From Lachnospiraceae bacterium (lineage in GTDB: Bacteria > Bacillota > Clostridia > Lachnospirales > Lachnospiraceae): a DNA stretch of 64,000 bases. Shown in pieces: positions 59,971 to 64,000 of this stretch. Both the position numbers and the translations under genes were made by a program. Under the pieces are notes generated by a model. It was not told the origin of the DNA and did not search any database. It saw only the letters and a list, made by a program, of their open reading frames with translations. Within the stretch, counting starts at the first letter, position 1; each line of letters begins with the position of its first letter. Location: positions 682,001 through 746,000 of the forward strand of contig CABJAM010000002.1 in assembly GCA_902363555.1 (NCBI GenBank), written 5' to 3'.

Positions 59971-61755
59971 TTACTTATAAAGCGGTCCGTAAGCCGCGCA
60001 GGCCTTATAATCCGCCGCCTCCTTATCCTCCGTTCCAAACGCCGCCCATGCATGTGGCCGGTAGATCTTCTCCTCCGGCACATTGTGCATCGTCACCGGA
60101 ATACGGAGCATCGAAGCCAGCGTGATCAGATCCGCGCCCACATGGCCGTAGACGGTGACGCCGTGGTTGGCACCCCAGTTAGCCATCACACTGTAAACAT
60201 CGGTAAAAGCGCCATGCCCGGTTAAATTAGGGGCAAACCATGTGGTCGGCCAGCCCGGATCGGTACGCATATCGATCGTATTGTGAGCCTCCTCCGGAAG
60301 CACCGCCGTGTGGCCCTCGGCAATCTGGAGAACCGGTCCGATGCCGTCGATCACATTGACTCTCAGCATCGTCACAGGCATTTGGGCATCAGTCTTAAAG
60401 TGGCTTGAGAAGCCGCCGCCGCGGAAATACTCATAGTTGGCGCGCCGCCAGTCGGTGGCGTCAAGGCAGGCCTTAACGTCTGCTTCGCTCATATCCCACC
60501 ACGGCTTCATGCAGCCCTCGCCGTTCTCATTTTTAGAAGCGCCGCTGCCATCAAGTGCTGTGGCACCGGAATTAATAAGATGGATAAATCCGCCCTCAGC
60601 AACCCCTTCCGGTGTAACTCCGGTTACGCGCCTGCACGCATCCGGACTCCAGTAAGTACGTACATCATGGAAGCACGGAGCTGTATTGCTCACCAATGTT
60701 CCAAGCATCATGGAAACACCGTTGAGCGTGTCGTTTTCCGTAGCAAATGGCGTGGGCATTTTCGGCCCGTTCCAGTCGAAGGTGGAGGCCATGATCGCTT
60801 CGGTAAAGTCGGCATTGGGCAGCCAGTCGGTCCAGTTTCGCTGCCCCTGGAAGCCGCCGGCCACGGCATTTTTGCCAAGAGCTTCCTCGTGCCAGCCCAT
60901 GGCGTCAAGCACAGGATTTCCGTAAAGAATATCCCGCATCACCATAGTCATTTTAGTGATAAACTCCCAGTCCTTATCCGGAGGAACGACCTTGGATTTT
61001 GTAATAATTTCCGGCAGATTCTTACCTGCGTTGAAATCCGTTCCCTCATGGCAGTTTTCCTTCACCCAGGCCAATGCCCGCTCATACTCGGATGCATCGT
61101 AAATGCCCAGTGTAATGCGGCGGATGATTTCCGTCATATCTACCCACTCGGCGCGGATGCCAAAATACTTCTGGAACATATCGGCATTACAGTAGCTGCC
61201 GCCGATACCCATGGCGACGCCGCCAAGATTGACATAGGCTTTATTCTTCATCCAGCCAACAGCCACAGCACATTTGGCAAAGCGAAGTATTTTTTCCCGC
61301 ACATCCTGGGGAACGCTTGTGTCTGTTGCCTCCTGAACATCATGGCCATAGATGGAAAATGCCGGCAGCCCCCGCTGGGCATGAGCGGCCATAACAGCAG
61401 CCAGATACACGGCGCCCGGGCGCTCTGTTCCGTTAAATCCCCAGACAGCCTTGATCGTCTTCGGGTTCATATCAAAGGTTTCCGTGCCATAGCACCAGCA
61501 CGGCGTCACACTCAGTGTGGCGACCACATTTTCACTTTCAAACTGATCTGCACAGGCTGCGGCTTCCGCGCCGCCGCCGATCGTTGTATTGGAAATCACA
61601 CACTGCACCGGCGTTCCGTCGGGGTATTTAAGATTCTCGCCAATGAGCGCTGCGGCACTGTGCGCCATCCCCATGGTCTGAACCTCCAGTGATTCCCGAA
61701 CACCACCCCACCGGCCGTCAATGACCGGTCTTATCCCAATTTTTGGATATCTCAT
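59971..61755 (-). CDS. fucI: L-fucose isomerase (594 aa)
   Basis: It converts L-fucose to L-fuculose with a manganese ion. Family marks are the start MRYPKIGIRPVIDGRWGGVRESLE, NTTIGGGAEAAACADQF, TPCWCYGTETFDMNP, VWGFNGTERPGAVYLAA and the C-terminal WFAPNLTGHGAFTDVYSVMANWGANHG, which carries the metal His region. The length is normal (about 590). Start 61755 is chosen over the longer open frame because of the family opening and GGCGG upstream. It follows the kinase gene by four bases. The aldolase step is missing here; the class II aldolase at 12724 is a candidate. Confidence 0.95.
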   Translation of the reverse strand: MRYPKIGIRPVIDGRWGGVRESLEVQTMGMAHSAAALIGENLKYPDGTPVQCVISNTTIGGGAEAAACADQFESENVVATLSVTPCWCYGTETFDMNPKTIKAVWGFNGTERPGAVYLAAVMAAHAQRGLPAFSIYGHDVQEATDTSVPQDVREKILRFAKCAVAVGWMKNKAYVNLGGVAMGIGGSYCNADMFQKYFGIRAEWVDMTEIIRRITLGIYDASEYERALAWVKENCHEGTDFNAGKNLPEIITKSKVVPPDKDWEFITKMTMVMRDILYGNPVLDAMGWHEEALGKNAVAGGFQGQRNWTDWLPNADFTEAIMASTFDWNGPKMPTPFATENDTLNGVSMMLGTLVSNTAPCFHDVRTYWSPDACRRVTGVTPEGVAEGGFIHLINSGATALDGSGASKNENGEGCMKPWWDMSEADVKACLDATDWRRANYEYFRGGGFSSHFKTDAQMPVTMLRVNVIDGIGPVLQIAEGHTAVLPEEAHNTIDMRTDPGWPTTWFAPNLTGHGAFTDVYSVMANWGANHGVTVYGHVGADLITLASMLRIPVTMHNVPEEKIYRPHAWAAFGTEDKEAADYKACAAYGPLYK

Positions 61756-61759
61756 TTTA

Positions 61760-63202
61760 TCATCCGCCTTCCAATATTTTTTTGTAAGTCTCATATGCAC
61801 GGTTCCACAATTCGGGCTCCTGCGGCTGATAGCGCTTGAGTGTCTCATTTTTGGCGATCAGCGTCCGGCCCTCGTCAATATTTTTCAAAGCGCCTAAAAC
61901 CACCAGTTGGATCATAATATTTCCCAGCGCCGTAGCTTCCACAGGCCCTGCAATCACAGGAATCTGGCAGCTATTGGCCGTGAGCTGGCACAGAAGTCCG
62001 CTCTGTATACCGCCGCCCAGAATGTGGAGCGTGGAATAATGTTTCCCTGTGGCACATTCCAACTGGTCCATCACATAACGGTACTTTAATGCCAGGCTCT
62101 CATTAATACACCGAATAATCTCCCCCACGGTCTGGGGCACATACTGCCCGGTCCTTTTGCAAAAGGTCCGCACCAGCTCCGGTATATCCCCAGGTACGCC
62201 AAATTCCGGCGCGTCCGGGTCGATAAAGCATTTTAACGGCTCAGCCGCCACTGCAAGCTGCTCCAGCTCCGAAAAGCTGTACGACTGCCCCTGCCGCCGG
62301 TACTGCCTGCGGCTTTCCTGGACAAGCCACAGCCCGATAATATTTTTCAGATAATTTATTTTTCCATTGGCACCGATCTCATTGGACAGCTCCAGCTCCA
62401 GACTTTCCTTCGTAAGCACCGGCCCGTCCAGCTCAGCGCCGAGAAGACTCCACGTTCCGCAAGATAAAAAGGCCACATCCTTTCCGGTTGTGGGCACCGC
62501 AGCCACGGCGCACTGGGTGTCATGCCCCGCCACGGCGATCACCTTTGCTCCCTTGTAGGCACCTGTGACGGTTCCCGAGGGCACCGGCGTCAGCAGCATG
62601 GACGTATCAAGCCCGCAGGCATTCAGCACCTCGTCGGACCAGCTTTTTGTGACCGGGTTTAACATCTGGCTCGTGGAGGCAATGGTCATTTCACAGGATG
62701 GTTTCCCCGTGAGACGGTATGCCAGCAGGTCCGGCATAAACAACAGCGTTTTCGCCCGTGAGAGCAGCTCCGGCTTCGTTTCCTTTAACGCCATCAACTG
62801 GAACAAAGTATTGATAGCCATGATCTGATTGCCCGTATTCTTGTAGAGCGTTTCCTTATCCAGCCTGGCCCGGGCGAAAAGCTTTTCCGGCATGCCGTTG
62901 GTCCGTGTATCCCGGTAATGCACCGGCGGCTCCAGTAGCTCCCCGTTCTCGTCCAGAAGTCCGAAGTCCACACCCCAGGTGTCAAAGCCCAAACTGTCAA
63001 AGTCTCCCGCCTTTTCTATACCGGTCCGTATTTCCGCTTCAAGCGTGTCAAAATCCCAGTACAGTGTGCCATCCCGGGTCACGGGATTATTTTCAAAACG
63101 GTAGACCTCCTCGTAGGTGAGCATGTTTGCCTGGTACTGCGCTTTAATGGCCCTCCCGCTGGAAGCGCCCAGGTCAAAGGCCAGTACCGTATAGCGGTCC
63201 AT
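61760..63202 (-). CDS. FGGY sugar kinase, rhamnulokinase/fuculokinase type (480 aa)
   Basis: It phosphorylates L-fuculose (by context) or L-rhamnulose at C1. It has the FGGY fold with the ATP-binding start AFDLGASSGRAIKA, the sugar-site segment FDTWGVDFGLLDENG and PVHYRDTRTNGMPE, then GHDTQCAVAAVP, CGTWSLLG and the C-terminal LHILGGGIQSGLLCQLTAN. The sequence is nearer RhaB than E. coli FucK, but Firmicutes fucose operons often use this type. It starts at the base next to the fucU stop (they share the boundary at 63202) and is four bases ahead of fucI. Confidence 0.88.
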   Translation of the reverse strand: MDRYTVLAFDLGASSGRAIKAQYQANMLTYEEVYRFENNPVTRDGTLYWDFDTLEAEIRTGIEKAGDFDSLGFDTWGVDFGLLDENGELLEPPVHYRDTRTNGMPEKLFARARLDKETLYKNTGNQIMAINTLFQLMALKETKPELLSRAKTLLFMPDLLAYRLTGKPSCEMTIASTSQMLNPVTKSWSDEVLNACGLDTSMLLTPVPSGTVTGAYKGAKVIAVAGHDTQCAVAAVPTTGKDVAFLSCGTWSLLGAELDGPVLTKESLELELSNEIGANGKINYLKNIIGLWLVQESRRQYRRQGQSYSFSELEQLAVAAEPLKCFIDPDAPEFGVPGDIPELVRTFCKRTGQYVPQTVGEIIRCINESLALKYRYVMDQLECATGKHYSTLHILGGGIQSGLLCQLTANSCQIPVIAGPVEATALGNIMIQLVVLGALKNIDEGRTLIAKNETLKRYQPQEPELWNRAYETYKKILEGG

Positions 63203-63633
63203 TAAACCACCCCTTTTTTCAACAGTATATTGGCGTAAATCTGTGTTTCTCCCGTAGCAATGATGGCGTAGGCTTTTTTCGCGCGTTCGTAAAATGCGAA
63301 CCGCTCCATCATCTCGATATTTCCGTATTCTGGTTCATACTTTTTAAGCAGAGCCCGGTAATCCTCCCAGATCACCGGCTTGCAGGGATCACCCGCCACA
63401 ACGGACATCAGTGCCACCTGGAAATCGCTGTACTGATCCAGGGGGATAAGTGTCAACACAGCGTCCAGAAGCTCTGTGACACCGTGTCCGTCGGCGCGGA
63501 TGACAATGGCATCCTTCCCCACACTTTCTGTGGGGAAGTTGCCGTCCGCAATAACTATTTCGTCACCATGTCCCATTTCGCACAAAACCTTTAACAGCTC
63601 CGGCGACAAAATGGGAGGAATATTTTTCAGCAT
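63202..63633 (-). CDS. fucU: L-fucose mutarotase, FucU/RbsD family (143 aa)
   Basis: It interconverts alpha and beta anomers of L-fucose before isomerisation. Family marks are LKNIPPILSPELLKVLCEMGHGDEIVIADGNFP with the catalytic His, and the C-terminal AFYERAKKAYAIIATGETQIYANILLKKGVV. Full length. It lies between the importer receptor gene and the kinase gene, translationally coupled to the kinase. Confidence 0.93.
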   Translation of the reverse strand: MLKNIPPILSPELLKVLCEMGHGDEIVIADGNFPTESVGKDAIVIRADGHGVTELLDAVLTLIPLDQYSDFQVALMSVVAGDPCKPVIWEDYRALLKKYEPEYGNIEMMERFAFYERAKKAYAIIATGETQIYANILLKKGVV

Positions 63634-63657
63634 ATGCGTTGCTCCTCGTTTGTGACA

Positions 63658-64000
63658 TCAGCCTTCGTATACAAGGTTCTTGGAGATCATATCGTCAACA
63701 TTGGTGCTGTCCCACCATGCGCCGCTGATTGCAACGTTCGGTGTCACTTCCTTGCCTTCCAGTGCAAATGCAGCCTGCTCAACAGCCTGGTAGCCGATCT
63801 GATAGGAATCCTGTGCAACGGAGCCGATCAGCTTAGGACCTGTAGTCTTCTTCATCCATTCAATCTGCTTGGAGCCTGCGTCAAACCCACAGAATTTAAT
63901 CGCGTCATATTTCGTTCCGGCTGCGCCGATGGCATCATAAACCTGTTTAACAACACCCTCATTACTCATAAATATAGCGCTGGCGCCTTTTTCAAACAGA
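63658..64000 (-). CDS. Sugar ABC importer binding protein, C-terminal part (cut by window edge)
   Basis: The frame is open from the stop at 63658 to the window edge, about 114 residues, including LFEKGASAIFMSNEGVVKQVYDAI and ...KLIGSVAQDSYQIGYQAVEQAAFALEGKEV. This is the C-terminal lobe of a type I periplasmic receptor of the RbsB/fucose kind. The N-terminus, signal and lipobox lie outside. It is the receptor for an importer encoded upstream, probably for L-fucose. Confidence 0.85.
   Translation of the reverse strand, partial: LFEKGASAIFMSNEGVVKQVYDAIGAAGTKYDAIKFCGFDAGSKQIEWMKKTTGPKLIGSVAQDSYQIGYQAVEQAAFALEGKEVTPNVAISGAWWDSTNVDDMISKNLVYEG

Noticed and set aside
60580..61692. 370-residue plus-strand frame opposite fucI
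   Set aside because: It is a long shadow of fucI; fucI has clear family motifs and the shadow has none.
1..64000. CRISPR arrays, rRNA, tRNA and complete insertion sequences
   Set aside because: I found no regularly spaced repeats, conserved RNA gene sequences or transposase genes. Short tRNAs could be missed by eye, but no cloverleaf ending in CCA was noticed in the gaps.

Overview
The window looks like the chromosome of an anaerobic gut Clostridia, most likely a Lachnospiraceae member. The evidence is strong GGAGG ribosome sites, YesMN/LplB/YtcP-type sugar systems, a BaiCD-like flavoenzyme pair, and a decayed PD-(D/E)XK-like gene family that is common in Lachnospiraceae. Nearly all genes lie on the minus strand. 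The main exceptions are a sigma-54 activator, a PRD regulator and an amidohydrolase. No rRNA, tRNA, CRISPR array or complete insertion sequence was seen.

Layout. 1-3255: a permease cut by the window edge and a phloretin/DAPG-hydrolase family enzyme, facing a PAS-AAA sigma-54 activator across a region with a -24/-12 promoter and three palindromic activator sites. 3497-6103: a GntR-controlled ABC exporter. 6208-13362: a probable operon of class II aldolase, iron alcohol dehydrogenase, D-2-hydroxyacid dehydrogenase and two BaiCD-like flavoenzymes. 13786-14470: a HigBA-like toxin-antitoxin pair. 14626-16701: a PRD regulator. 16613-21869: a nickel/peptide-type ABC importer. 22704-23768: a gene broken by two small palindromic elements. 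23853-25259: a subtype-B tannase.

25574-45216 is a mannoside locus. It holds a CUT1 importer without its own ATPase, a two-component system with a membrane accessory protein, GH125, GH38 and GH2 mannosidases, a DUF4432 epimerase-like protein, a D-lyxose/mannose isomerase and a fructokinase. The glycosidases have no signal peptides, so imported oligosaccharides are probably cut in the cytoplasm. Mannose would then go to fructose and fructose 6-phosphate. 45512-47425 holds a methyltransferase and a GNAT acetyltransferase with an attenuator-like leader. 47798-58420 holds a two-component system, an RbsABC-type importer and a C-glycoside deglycosidase pair (TIM barrel plus DUF6379). 58782-59858 is an aromatic-decarboxylase-like amidohydrolase. 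59971-64000 is a fucose operon (fucI, FGGY kinase, fucU, binding protein cut by the window edge).

Taken together, the window combines host or plant glycan use (mannosides, fucose) with plant polyphenol breakdown (phloretin-type C-C hydrolysis, galloyl ester hydrolysis, C-glycoside cleavage). The spaces between genes carry several families of short palindromic repeats, some nested in one another or inserted into genes. These are the clearest structures not explained by the gene annotation.
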